Shown here piece after piece: positions 34,088-42,174 of a DNA stretch of 52,652 bases. Position 1 is the stretch's first letter. Every line of letters starts with the position of its first letter. The stretch is from Tidjanibacter sp. (lineage in GTDB: Bacteria > Bacteroidota > Bacteroidia > Bacteroidales > Rikenellaceae): NCBI GenBank assembly GCA_017648105.1, contig JAGCJH010000076.1, positions 1 through 52,652 of the forward strand. The letters are read 5' to 3'. A program made the translations under genes and the position numbers. The notes below the pieces were generated by a model. The model did not search any database. It saw only the letters and a program-made list of their open reading frames with translations, and was not told where the DNA came from.

Positions 34088-34543
34088 TTATTCTGGACAA
34101 TAGCCCACATCTTCTGCTAGCGAGGCGCCACCCGCAGCAGCAACTGCGAGTTCATCACAGCGGTTGTTCTCCACTGTCGAGGCGTGACCCTTCACCCACA
34201 CGAATTTCACACGATGGCGACGATAGATCCTCAGGAAGCGTTGCCACAGGTCGGGATTCTTCGCCTTTGCGAAGCCCTTTTTCTCCCAGCCAAAGACCCA
34301 TCCTTTCTCCACAGAATCAACCACATACTTACTATCCGAGTAGAGCGTGACATCCGTACCCTCGAATTTCAGAGCCTCCAACGCCACGCAGACCGCCATA
34401 AGCTCCATACGATTGTTGGTGGTCAGACGAAAGCCTGCGCTCAACTCCTTACGGTAGGGTGGCGAGAGGAGCACAACTCCATAGCCTCCCTTTCCAGGGT
34501 TGCCGAGCGAAGAGCCATCGGTATATATCGTAACGGTGGGCAA
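34088..34543 (-). CDS. rnhA: Ribonuclease HI
   Basis: RNase HI cuts the RNA strand of RNA-DNA hybrids. The 151-residue protein has all four carboxylates: Asp9 in IYTDGSSLGNPG, Glu47 in NNRMELMA, Asp70 in LYSDSKYVV and Asp130 in NNRCDELA. It also has the basic WVFGWEKKGFAKAKNPDLW handle and His120 in VKGHAS. Length is typical. The 48-base gap to the DksA-like gene upstream permits an operon. Confidence 0.95.
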   Translation of the reverse strand: MPTVTIYTDGSSLGNPGKGGYGVVLLSPPYRKELSAGFRLTTNNRMELMAVCVALEALKFEGTDVTLYSDSKYVVDSVEKGWVFGWEKKGFAKAKNPDLWQRFLRIYRRHRVKFVWVKGHASTVENNRCDELAVAAAGGASLAEDVGYCPE

Positions 34544-34591
34544 AGTTATTCCGCAGAATGTAAATTTCTCGTAGGCTTTTGGGGAGTCGGA

Positions 34592-34978
34592 CTAACGACG
34601 ATTCTCCTTTGCCTCAACCGAGAGGGTTGCGTGAGGTACCACACGCAGGCGCTCCTTGGGGATAAGCTTACCTGTCTCACGGCAGATGCCATAGGTCTTA
34701 TTCTCAATCCTCAGGAGGGCTGCTTCGAGGTGGTTGATGAATTTGAGCTGGCGCTGTGCCAAGCGACCCATCTCCTCCTTTGTGAGTGTTGCAGCACCCT
34801 CTTCGAGCACCTTGAAGGTGGGCGAAGTATCCTCGGTATCGTTGCTTGCCGAGTTATTCACCGAAGAGCGCAAGAGTTCGTAATCGTCTTTTGCCTTGCC
34901 GAGCATATCAAGGATAATAACCCTAAATTCGGCTAATTCCTCATCGGAATATCTGTTTTTTTCAAGTTCCTGTGACAT
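34592..34978 (-). CDS. TraR/DksA-family protein with degenerate zinc finger
   Basis: The 128-residue protein has a long helical N-terminus (coiled coil about 8-95) and the C-terminal DksA globule YGICRETGKLIPKERLRVVPHATLSVEAK. DksA proteins bind RNA polymerase in the secondary channel and act with ppGpp. Classical members have four zinc-binding cysteines; here only one is left, with no CxxC pair, so the fold must hold without zinc. I believe cysteine-poor forms also occur in other Bacteroidetes. A weak -7 box TACCTTTA lies at 35000-35007. Confidence 0.82.
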   Translation of the reverse strand: MSQELEKNRYSDEELAEFRVIILDMLGKAKDDYELLRSSVNNSASNDTEDTSPTFKVLEEGAATLTKEEMGRLAQRQLKFINHLEAALLRIENKTYGICRETGKLIPKERLRVVPHATLSVEAKENRR

Positions 34979-35045
34979 AGTTTAGTGTTTTTGGTTTGTT
35001 AAAGGTAGATAATTTTTGCCACATACGCAACTTTTCAGCCAATAA

Positions 35046-35079
35046 TTTTTGAGCCCACCCAAAAGGGCAGGCTCAAAAA
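35046..35079 (-). terminator. Intrinsic terminator of ileS
   Basis: On the minus strand TTTTTGAGCC/GGCTCAAAAA with inner CCC/GGG pairs and a T-rich loop lies about 45 bases beyond the ileS stop codon. The T run after the stem is short. Confidence 0.7.
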
Positions 35080-35121
35080 CGAATCTTTATCTGTGCGTAG
35101 CTATTCTACGCAAGGGATTTG

Positions 35122-38100
35122 CTATGCTTTGGTAACGGCAATTTTGAGGGGCTCCTCGTCGATGTCGCTATCAACCACAAAGTCACCAACGGGACTCTCT
35201 GCCAACACAAGGCTCATTGCGAGGGTCTGCTGTGCGATAAACTCGCCGAACGCCTCAATAGCGCCCTCCAACATCTCCTTCTTCTCAATCTCCACCTTGA
35301 TGCGGTCGGTAACCTCAAAGCCACTATCCTTACGGATATTCTGGATACGATTTACAAGTTCCCTTGCCAAGCCCTCCTTGCGGAGTTCATCGGTAACGGT
35401 TACATCGAGTGCAACGGTGAGTTTGCCCTCCGAAGCAACCAACCAGCCCGGCATATCCTCCGAAGTAATATCGAAGTCAGCGGGGCTCACAACAACGCTC
35501 TCGCCTGCAACCTCCAAAGTGGTCTGATCGGCAGCCTCAATAGCCGCAATCTGCTCCTGCGAGAAAGTAGCAACGAGTGCTGCCATAGGTTTCGCCAACT
35601 TAGCATAGCGAGCGCAGAAGTTCTTGAAGTTGAGTTTGATGCGTTTGGTAATCAAACCTGTCGTATCGGTAATGAGCTCCATCTCTTTCACATTAACCTC
35701 GCCCATAACCAACGCCTTCACAGCCTCCAACCTACGACCCATATCGGCATCCAAAACGGGGATGATAACTTTGGTGAGGGGTTGGCGCACCTTGATACCA
35801 ACCTTCCTACGGAGGGCGAGCACCATCGAGGTGCTCTTCTGTGCAAGTGCCATCATCTCCTCCAAGTCGGTGTCGATGAGTGCCTCATTGTAGGTGGGGA
35901 AGCTATTGAGATGCACGGAGCCTTCGTGGCGACCGCTAATCTCGTTCAAGTCGCAATAGAGCCTCTCGCTGAAAAATGGTGCGAAGGGTGCCGAAAGCGA
36001 TGCAACAGTTTCGAGGCAGGTGTAGAGTGTCTGGTATGCTGCAAGTTTATCTTTGGTCATACCACCACCCCAGAAGCGTTTGCGATTCAAACGAACATAC
36101 CAGTTCGAGAGATTCTCGCCAACAAACTCCTGAATAGCCCTCGCTGCGGGAGTGGGATCGTAGTCTGCAAGCCTCTCGCCAACCTCCTTCACGAGGGAGT
36201 TGAGAGTCGAGATAATCCAGCGGTCGATCTCGGGGCGCTCTGCCATAGGCACCTCTTCCTCTTTACCAGTGAAGCCATCCACATTGGCATAGAGTGCAAA
36301 GAATCCATAGGTGTTGTAGAGTGTGCCAAAGTATTTCCTGCGAACCTCATCCACACCATCCACATCGAATTTGAGGTTGTCCCAAGGCTGCGAGTTGGAA
36401 ATCATATACCACCTTGTAGCGTCTGCGCCATACTTATCCATTACCTCAAATGGATCGACTGCATTGCCGAGGCGCTTGGACATCTTATTACCATTCTTGT
36501 CGAGCACCAGACCATTTGAAATGATATTCTTGAAGGCTACGCTATCGAACAACATAGTCGCCAGAGCGTGGAGCGTGTAGAACCAACCACGAGTCTGATC
36601 AACACCCTCTGCAATGAAGTCTGCGGGATAGACCCTCTCAAACTCCTCCTTACTCATCTCAAAGGGGAAGTGTACCTGTGCGTAGGGCATAGCACCGCTA
36701 TCAAACCACACATCAATCAGGTCGCTCTCTCGACGCATAGGCTCGCCCTTGCTCGACACGAGCACGATGTTATCCACATAGGGGCGGTGGAGGTCAATCT
36801 TATTGTAGTTCTCCTTGGAGTAGTCGCCCACAACGAACTCTTTGTAGGGGTTCTCGGTCATCAGACCCGCAGCCACCGATTTCTCAATCTCGGCTTTGAG
36901 CTCCTCAACAGAGCCAATGCACTTCATCTCCGAGTAGTCCTCGGTTGCCCACACGGGCAGAGGAGTACCCCAGAAGCGGCTACGAGAGAGGTTCCAATCC
37001 ACAAGACCCTCCAACCATTTACCAAACCTACCTGTACCTGTCGATTCGGGTTTCCAGTAGATAGTCTTATTGAGCTCAATGAGCCTCTCCTTCACAGCAG
37101 TGGTGCGGATAAACCACGAGTCCAAAGGATAGTAGAGCACAGGCTTATCGGTACGCCAGCAGTGGGGATAGTTGTGGGTGTGTTTCTCAATCTTGAACGC
37201 CTTATTCTCCATCTTCAAGCTAACTGCGATATCAACATCGAGGCTTGCATCCTCATCGGTCAGCTTCTCGTCGTAGGCATTCTTCACAAACCTACCCTGC
37301 CACTCGGCATACTTCTCTACATTTACGAAATTCTTCACATACTCGGGGTCGAGGTCCTCAATGAGGAACATCTTACCCTGCTTATCGACCATAGGCTGCT
37401 GTTTGCCTGCCTTATCGACAAGCAACATTGGGGCAATGCCCGCCAGTTTTGCAACCCTATCGTCATCCGCACCAAAGGTGGGGGCGATATGTACGATACC
37501 CGTACCATCTGCGACGCTCACATAGTCACCAGTAATTACACGGAAAGCATCGCCATCGGGCTTCATCCAATCCATCAGCTGCTCATACCTCACACCTGCG
37601 AGCTCCGAGCCTTTCCAGCAGAGTTCCTCAACAGTGAAGGTGCCCTCCATCTTCTTTGTGAAATAGGAAGCAACAAGCTCTTTTGCCATAATCACACTCT
37701 GGCGGATGCCAGTGTAGGGATTGGCGCATTTAACCCTTACATACTCAATCGAAGGACCAACAGCGAGTGCGGTGTTTGAAGGCAGAGTCCAAGGGGTAGT
37801 TGTCCAAGCGAGGAAGTAGAGGTCGCCCTCAACACCCTCAAAGAGTTTCTCACTCTCGGCATTGCGCACAACCTTGAACTGTGCGGTACAAGTCGTATCC
37901 TTCACATCACGATAGCAACCGGGCTGGTTGAGCTCGTGGTTGGATAGACCAGTACCCGCTGCGGGCGAGTAGGGCTGAATAGTGAAGCCTTTATAGAGCA
38001 GACCCTTTTTGTAGAGCTCCGAGAGCATCCACCAGAGGGTCTCGATATACTTGTTGTCGTAGGTGATATAGGGATCGTCCATATTAACCCAGTAACCCAT

Positions 38101-38520
38101 CTGGCGGGTGAGCTGCTCCCACTTGCCAGTGAACTCCATCACGGACTCACGGCAGGTGCGGTTATACTCCTCGATGGAGATATTCACACCCACATCCTCC
38201 TTGCGGATGCCAAGTTTCTTCTCCACGCCGAGCTCCACAGGCAGACCGTGGGTATCCCAACCTGCCTTGCGGTGTACAAGATAGCCACTCTGGGTTTTGT
38301 AACGGCAGATGACATCTTTGAGTGTACGAGCCATCACGTGGTGGATGCCGGGAAGACCATTTGCCGAGGGAGGACCCTCATAGAAGACAAATGTGGGACA
38401 ACCCTCTCGGGTCGATATACTCTTGTGGAAGGTATCTTCGGCGTCCCATTTTTTGAGGACTTCCAGACCCACCTCGGGCAAGTCAAGACCTTTGTACTCG
38501 TTGAATTTCTTAACGCTCAT
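35122..38520 (-). CDS. ileS: Isoleucyl-tRNA synthetase
   Basis: IleRS charges tRNA-Ile and hydrolyses misactivated valine. The 1132-residue protein begins MSVKKFNEYKGLDLPEV. It has the class I HIGH-type motif in GLPGIHHVM (about 56-62), the editing domain (TTPWTLPSNTALAVGP), and KMSKRLGN (near 683). The C-terminal anticodon domain resembles the eukaryote-like IleRS form, which often tolerates mupirocin. The open frame extends 74 codons upstream, but that part reads through the promoter (TATCTTTG at 38558-38565) and is not coding. Confidence 0.96.
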   Translation of the reverse strand: MSVKKFNEYKGLDLPEVGLEVLKKWDAEDTFHKSISTREGCPTFVFYEGPPSANGLPGIHHVMARTLKDVICRYKTQSGYLVHRKAGWDTHGLPVELGVEKKLGIRKEDVGVNISIEEYNRTCRESVMEFTGKWEQLTRQMGYWVNMDDPYITYDNKYIETLWWMLSELYKKGLLYKGFTIQPYSPAAGTGLSNHELNQPGCYRDVKDTTCTAQFKVVRNAESEKLFEGVEGDLYFLAWTTTPWTLPSNTALAVGPSIEYVRVKCANPYTGIRQSVIMAKELVASYFTKKMEGTFTVEELCWKGSELAGVRYEQLMDWMKPDGDAFRVITGDYVSVADGTGIVHIAPTFGADDDRVAKLAGIAPMLLVDKAGKQQPMVDKQGKMFLIEDLDPEYVKNFVNVEKYAEWQGRFVKNAYDEKLTDEDASLDVDIAVSLKMENKAFKIEKHTHNYPHCWRTDKPVLYYPLDSWFIRTTAVKERLIELNKTIYWKPESTGTGRFGKWLEGLVDWNLSRSRFWGTPLPVWATEDYSEMKCIGSVEELKAEIEKSVAAGLMTENPYKEFVVGDYSKENYNKIDLHRPYVDNIVLVSSKGEPMRRESDLIDVWFDSGAMPYAQVHFPFEMSKEEFERVYPADFIAEGVDQTRGWFYTLHALATMLFDSVAFKNIISNGLVLDKNGNKMSKRLGNAVDPFEVMDKYGADATRWYMISNSQPWDNLKFDVDGVDEVRRKYFGTLYNTYGFFALYANVDGFTGKEEEVPMAERPEIDRWIISTLNSLVKEVGERLADYDPTPAARAIQEFVGENLSNWYVRLNRKRFWGGGMTKDKLAAYQTLYTCLETVASLSAPFAPFFSERLYCDLNEISGRHEGSVHLNSFPTYNEALIDTDLEEMMALAQKSTSMVLALRRKVGIKVRQPLTKVIIPVLDADMGRRLEAVKALVMGEVNVKEMELITDTTGLITKRIKLNFKNFCARYAKLAKPMAALVATFSQEQIAAIEAADQTTLEVAGESVVVSPADFDITSEDMPGWLVASEGKLTVALDVTVTDELRKEGLARELVNRIQNIRKDSGFEVTDRIKVEIEKKEMLEGAIEAFGEFIAQQTLAMSLVLAESPVGDFVVDSDIDEEPLKIAVTKA

Positions 38521-38557
38521 ATATGTTTCTGTTTTATAAATTTTCGCAACTATTTTA

Positions 38558-38565
38558 CAAAGATA
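38558..38565 (-). promoter_or_regulatory. ileS -7 box
   Basis: TATCTTTG on the minus strand, about 40 bases upstream of the ileS ATG. It shows that the long upstream extension of the open frame is not translated. The -33 region lacks a perfect TTTG. Confidence 0.6.
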
Positions 38566-38701
38566 TACAAAATTTGATAAAGTTATTATCCCAAACAGAC
38601 AAATTTTGCATAACAACCACGCTCCGAGGCACTCTCTTGGGCGTTTGGTACTCTTTTTGCCCACCCCACCACGAGGACAAACCAACAAAAAAACCACGCC
38701 A

Positions 38702-39310
38702 ATGGACAAAAATTTCTTACAGACGATGGAAAATCGTCGCACACACTACCTTCTCAACTCGGAGTGTGGCATTGAGGAGGGGCAGATTATTGATATGATA
38801 GATCGTGTGATGCTCACCACACCCTCGGCATTCAATGGGCAAACAACACGCATAGCCCTGCTGATGGGGAGGCATCACTATCGTCTTTGGGAAATCGTCA
38901 AGCACACACTCTCGGAGCTCCTCTCTCCCGAAGCAACAGCAAAGACCAACGAGAAGATAGACCGCAGTTTTCTTGCAGGATGCGGCACAGTGCTTTTCTT
39001 TGAGGATATGGAGATTGTAGAGCTACAAAAGCGGGAGTTCCCAACCTATGCCGAGGCTATGGCAACCTACTCCGAGCAGACCTCTGCAATGCACCAATTT
39101 GCCATCTGGTGTTTGTTGGAAGATATGGGGTTTGGCGCCTCGCTCCAACACTACAACCCGCTAATTGACAGCCGTGTAGCCGAGGAGTGGGCACTACCCT
39201 CTTCGTGGCGGTTGCGTGCCCAGATGCCCTTTGGAAACCCACTCTCCACCCCCGCACCACGAGAGCAACACATTCCCATTGCCGAGCGTAGGTTGATTTT
39301 CACAAAATAG
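38702..39310 (+). CDS. Nitroreductase-family oxidoreductase (Frm2/Hbn1-like)
   Basis: The 202-residue protein from ATG 38702 begins MDKNFLQTMENRRTHYLLN and matches the FMN-dependent nitroreductase fold. It has the N-terminal RRTHY contact, STPSAFNGQTTRIALLMG-like FMN segment (here TTPSAFNGQTTRIALLMG), the central LFFEDMEIVE strand and C-terminal GNPLSTPAPREQHIPIAERRL. Frm2/Hbn1-type members are small oxidoreductases linked to fatty-acid or redox stress; the substrate is unknown. The gene diverges from ileS. Confidence 0.85.
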   Translation: MDKNFLQTMENRRTHYLLNSECGIEEGQIIDMIDRVMLTTPSAFNGQTTRIALLMGRHHYRLWEIVKHTLSELLSPEATAKTNEKIDRSFLAGCGTVLFFEDMEIVELQKREFPTYAEAMATYSEQTSAMHQFAIWCLLEDMGFGASLQHYNPLIDSRVAEEWALPSSWRLRAQMPFGNPLSTPAPREQHIPIAERRLIFTK

Positions 39311-39367
39311 TCAACCGCCGACCGACAACCGCCGACCGACTTTTTTATACAAAAACAAGAAAAACGA

Positions 39368-39934
39368 TTATTCTTGCGAAGTACCCACAAGAGTCATTTT
39401 GCCGTTGTAGGTAACCTTGATGGAGTATTCGCCACTATTGGCATCGACCGAGATTGAGTAGGTATCGCTCTCGGGGTCGTGGGCAATGGTCACACTACCG
39501 CCCGTAAGGAAGGCAAAATAGTCCCTGATAGAGCCACTCACAGCCTTGCCATAGAAGCTACCGCCCGAGTAGAGCGTCTGATAGTTCTCGTCACGCACCT
39601 CATAGCGGGGCATAGCCAAATAGTCGCCTATGAGATCCACCTTGAAGGTGCCCACTGGGAGCGCTGTATCTTTGGGCGCCACAAGATCGAGAATCATAGC
39701 ATCCCTCTTGATGCCATCTGCATCGCCAAGCATCTCGATAGTGAAATTCTCACCATCGGTAAACGCCTGACTGCCAGCAGGAAAGTATTTATAGGTTGCG
39801 CTTGTGGCGACAAAATCCACATCCGCAGTGATGCGAGTCAGGGGGTCTTCCTCCTCGCCAACATCGAGCAACCAGTCACAGCCACCAAGCAGTAGGCTGG
39901 CGGTAAGCATTGCAAAAAATAGGAGTTTTTTCAT
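39368..39934 (-). CDS. Lipoprotein of unknown function
   Basis: The 188-residue protein has a lipoprotein signal (MKKLLFFAMLTASLLLGGC, lipobox LLGGC near 19). The body is rich in beta strands: DVDFVATSATYKYFPAGSQ, FTIEMLGD, GTFKVDLIGDYLA and a final YSIKVTYNGKMTLVG. I do not recognise the family. It starts 28 bases after the diadenylate cyclase stop codon and is probably co-transcribed with it. An upstream in-frame start at 40006 would overlap the cyclase gene and bury the signal peptide, so I rejected it. Confidence 0.75.
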   Translation of the reverse strand: MKKLLFFAMLTASLLLGGCDWLLDVGEEEDPLTRITADVDFVATSATYKYFPAGSQAFTDGENFTIEMLGDADGIKRDAMILDLVAPKDTALPVGTFKVDLIGDYLAMPRYEVRDENYQTLYSGGSFYGKAVSGSIRDYFAFLTGGSVTIAHDPESDTYSISVDANSGEYSIKVTYNGKMTLVGTSQE

Positions 39935-39962
39935 CAGTACAAAAGTGGGGGATGGTTTATTA

Positions 39963-40799
39963 TTATTGCTCCTCGGGGGCGTTCTCCTCTGCCTGCTCTT
40001 GGGCAATCTTCTCTTCCACTACCCTACCGAGCCTCATAAGTTCTGCTTTGAGCTCCGTTTCGCTCAAACCTCGCTTAATCTTGCCATTCTGCGCTACGGA
40101 GATTGCGCCCGTCTCCTCACTCACAACAATGACAATAGCATCACTCTCCTCGCAAAGACCCATAGCAGCCCTGTGGCGCATACCGAACGAGAGGGGCACC
40201 TCGCTCTTTGTGGAGGGCAATACACACTTGGCAGCCATAATCCTACCGCCCGCCACAACCATTGCTCCATCGTGGAGAGGCGAGTTCTTGAAGAAAATGT
40301 TTTTGACAAGGGAGGTTGTAATGTTGGCGTCGATAGTCACACCCGTTGCAGCAATGTCATTCAGCGAGCCATCCTGCTTGATGACAATGAGCGCACCTGT
40401 GCGAGTAGCACTCATATCGCCACACGCCTTGACGATGGGGTCGATGATGCCGTCGATAATCTCGTGCTTACCTCGTGAGGAGTTTATGAACTTATTGAAA
40501 AGGGCAAGGGGACCAGTGTTCTGACTTCCACTACCGAGCGTCTGCAAAAACTTGCGTATCTCGCTCTGGAAGATGATAATCAAGGCAATAAGTCCCACAC
40601 TCACAACCGAGCCGAGAATACCCGACATAAGCTCCATATTGAGTGCTCTGGCAACAATCCACGAAACATAAATCACGAGGATACCCGTGAGAATGCTTGT
40701 CGCCTGCGTGCCTCGGATGAGCTTGTAGATGTAGTACATAATGGTCGCCACGATGAGTATATCCACCACATCGATAATCGTCATCTTGATAAATCCCAT
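39963..40799 (-). CDS. dacA: Diadenylate cyclase CdaA/DacA
   Basis: The enzyme condenses two ATP into cyclic di-AMP, a messenger controlling K+ transport and osmotic balance. The 278-residue protein has three N-terminal TM segments (about 8-25, 35-52, 62-78), a coiled linker, and the DAC domain. Catalytic motifs are LHDGA (DGA at 177-179) and GMRHRAAMG (RHR at 208-210). The C-terminal tail is Glu/Gln-rich. A lipoprotein gene follows. The folP gene I would expect upstream in Bacteroidetes is absent; a tRNA gene lies there instead. Confidence 0.93.
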   Translation of the reverse strand: MGFIKMTIIDVVDILIVATIMYYIYKLIRGTQATSILTGILVIYVSWIVARALNMELMSGILGSVVSVGLIALIIIFQSEIRKFLQTLGSGSQNTGPLALFNKFINSSRGKHEIIDGIIDPIVKACGDMSATRTGALIVIKQDGSLNDIAATGVTIDANITTSLVKNIFFKNSPLHDGAMVVAGGRIMAAKCVLPSTKSEVPLSFGMRHRAAMGLCEESDAIVIVVSEETGAISVAQNGKIKRGLSETELKAELMRLGRVVEEKIAQEQAEENAPEEQ

Positions 40800-40967
40800 A
40801 TCCTTCTTCTGTGTTACCTTTTATTATCCAATTGTGCCCCTCTGCATAGGGGGTTTGCGAGAAATCTGTGCGCTCTTTTCGGCAAGTTTGCAAACCTCAA
40901 CCCGCCCCCAACGAGCCACTCCTCTCCATATTAACGCAAAAGTAGAGAAAAAAGTTGATTCTGCAAA
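40800..40967 (-). promoter_or_regulatory. dacA promoter and 130-base leader
   Basis: TTTG (40964-40967), 19 bases, then TACTTTTG (40937-40944) on the minus strand form an exact Bacteroidetes promoter. Transcription should start near 40930, giving an untranslated leader of about 130 bases. I see no convincing short gene in it. The rest of the gap up to the tRNA promoter (40968-41140) is C/A-rich on the plus strand and shows no gene. Confidence 0.75.
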
Positions 40968-41140
40968 GTTTTTTTTGCCGACAACCAACCACCACCGTAA
41001 AGCAATAAACCCCCAAAAGACCCACACACCCGACAAGACCCACAAGCCCCTCGGAAGCCCCCTCCCACCCCAAACGATGGAGAAGAATAACTCCAAGAGG
41101 ATGGTAGCCAACGAGTTTTTGAGGGTTGTGGGGTAAAATA

Positions 41141-41171
41141 TTTGCGAAGACGGAAAAAAGTCGTATTTTTG
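41141..41171 (+). promoter_or_regulatory. tRNA-Arg promoter
   Basis: TTTG (41141-41144), 19 bases, then TATTTTTG (41164-41171) match the consensus exactly. The predicted start near 41178 leaves about ten bases of 5' leader before the mature tRNA. Confidence 0.85.
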
Positions 41172-41188
41172 CCCTCCGAAACAATACT

Positions 41189-41262
41189 GGTTCCGTAGCT
41201 CAGTTGGATAGAGCAACAGCCTTCTAAGCTGTAGGTCTTGGGTTCGAGCCCCAACGGGATCA
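41189..41262 (+). tRNA. tRNA-Arg, anticodon UCU
   Basis: All four arms fold. The acceptor GGTTCCG/CGGGATC has two G-U pairs. The D arm is GCTC/GAGC. The anticodon stem ACAGC/GCTGT carries loop CTTCTAA (anticodon TCT). The T arm is TTGGG/CCCAA with TTCGAGC. It is 74 bases with discriminator A; CCA is not encoded. It reads AGA codons, and AGG by wobble. Confidence 0.96.
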
Positions 41263-41263
41263 C

Positions 41264-41297
41264 AAAAAAAGGGCAGTCGTTTGACTGTCCTTTTTTG
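41264..41297 (+). terminator. Intrinsic terminator of tRNA-Arg
   Basis: AAAAAAGGGCAGTC/GACTGTCCTTTTTT with a short T-rich loop directly follows the tRNA. The symmetric A and T runs could act in both directions. From here to 41531 I see only an A/T-rich spacer with a small AGGGGT/ACCCCT hairpin near 41464. Confidence 0.88.
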
Positions 41298-41531
41298 TAA
41301 TTCGAGCACTCAGACCCCCTTAAATCCCCCTCCTATTTATCGGTACTTACTCGTGCAAGAATTACCACCTTCTCTATTTTCGTATATTGTTAAGTGTTAG
41401 TCAATTATATATAACAAAAGGGGTATTTCCTTAACACAAAACCTTAAACTAATAGGGTTTTGTAGGGGTATCAACCCCTAATTGAATGTTAAAATAATAG
41501 GGATAGAGTTTTAATAAGAAACGATGGTAGA

Positions 41532-42125
41532 TTAGCGCAGAAGGCGCAGGGTGGTAAGACCGTGTTGGCGACCGACAGAGTAGTTTTGGTGGCGAATGGT
41601 CGAAGTGGTTGCATATGGAGTAAAATCGCCCAACAGCAGCTCTTTGCCGAGTGAGAACTGCAAGCACGAGAAGGTATCCCCCTTTTGCATTTTTGAGTTC
41701 TTGCACTCCTCGGCAACAAACCTGTTTTCACCCAAATAGCGAACCACACACAAGCGGTCGGGCAACCAACCAATTTGCAGGCAGTCGCCTACTGAAAGGT
41801 CGCTCGCTGAGATATGCTCCACATCAAAAAGTTCCGACTCACACTCGCTCTCGCTTGCCAGCCTTTCACAGAATTCCTGCCAATCGCACCCCTCGGCATA
41901 GTGGGAGAGCACATCGAGCGTGCGTAGTGATACCGTATTATATCCTCGCGTAGAGTATCCCCAAACTCGTTCCAAGGTGCTCTCGGAGATGTGTTGGCGC
42001 AGTGCCATCTCGACCTCTGCGACCAGAGCCAAAAAGTCGGCGTGAACGGAGAGGCGTTTGCCAAAACACCTCTCAACTCTCTTGCGAAGAACAGCAATTT
42101 GTGGTATGTCGCTTCGGATACTCAT
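41532..42125 (-). CDS. HTH-like Bacteroidetes regulator of unknown target
   Basis: The 197-residue protein has a helical N-terminal half with ISESTLERVWGYSTRGYNTVSLRTLDVLSHYAEGCDWQEFC (about 50-90). This resembles a small DNA-binding or helix-turn-helix-like family I recall in Bacteroidetes, whose members pair an ST-LxRxWGY helix with a WxxFC segment. The second half is beta-rich (LSVGDCLQIGWLPDRLCVVRYLGENRFVAEEC). It diverges from the kinase gene with overlapping promoters, so it may regulate that gene. The -7 box at 42133-42140 puts the mRNA 5' end at or next to the ATG. Confidence 0.6.
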   Translation of the reverse strand: MSIRSDIPQIAVLRKRVERCFGKRLSVHADFLALVAEVEMALRQHISESTLERVWGYSTRGYNTVSLRTLDVLSHYAEGCDWQEFCERLASESECESELFDVEHISASDLSVGDCLQIGWLPDRLCVVRYLGENRFVAEECKNSKMQKGDTFSCLQFSLGKELLLGDFTPYATTSTIRHQNYSVGRQHGLTTLRLLR

Positions 42126-42132
42126 CGTGGTA

Positions 42133-42153
42133 CAAAAATAATCATTATCTTTG
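42133..42153. promoter_or_regulatory. Head-to-head -7 boxes of regulator and kinase genes
   Basis: TATTTTTG on the minus strand (42133-42140) and TATCTTTG on the plus strand (42146-42153) are five bases apart. Each lies where the other promoter's DNA would be melted or contacted, so the two promoters probably exclude each other. Confidence 0.6.
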
Positions 42154-42174
42154 ACATCCGAAAACCGATGGTCG

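Noticed and set aside
38521-38742. 74-codon N-terminal extension of IleRS
   Set aside because: It covers the TATCTTTG promoter box and A/T-rich leader, and the ATG at 38518-38520 gives the normal family start.
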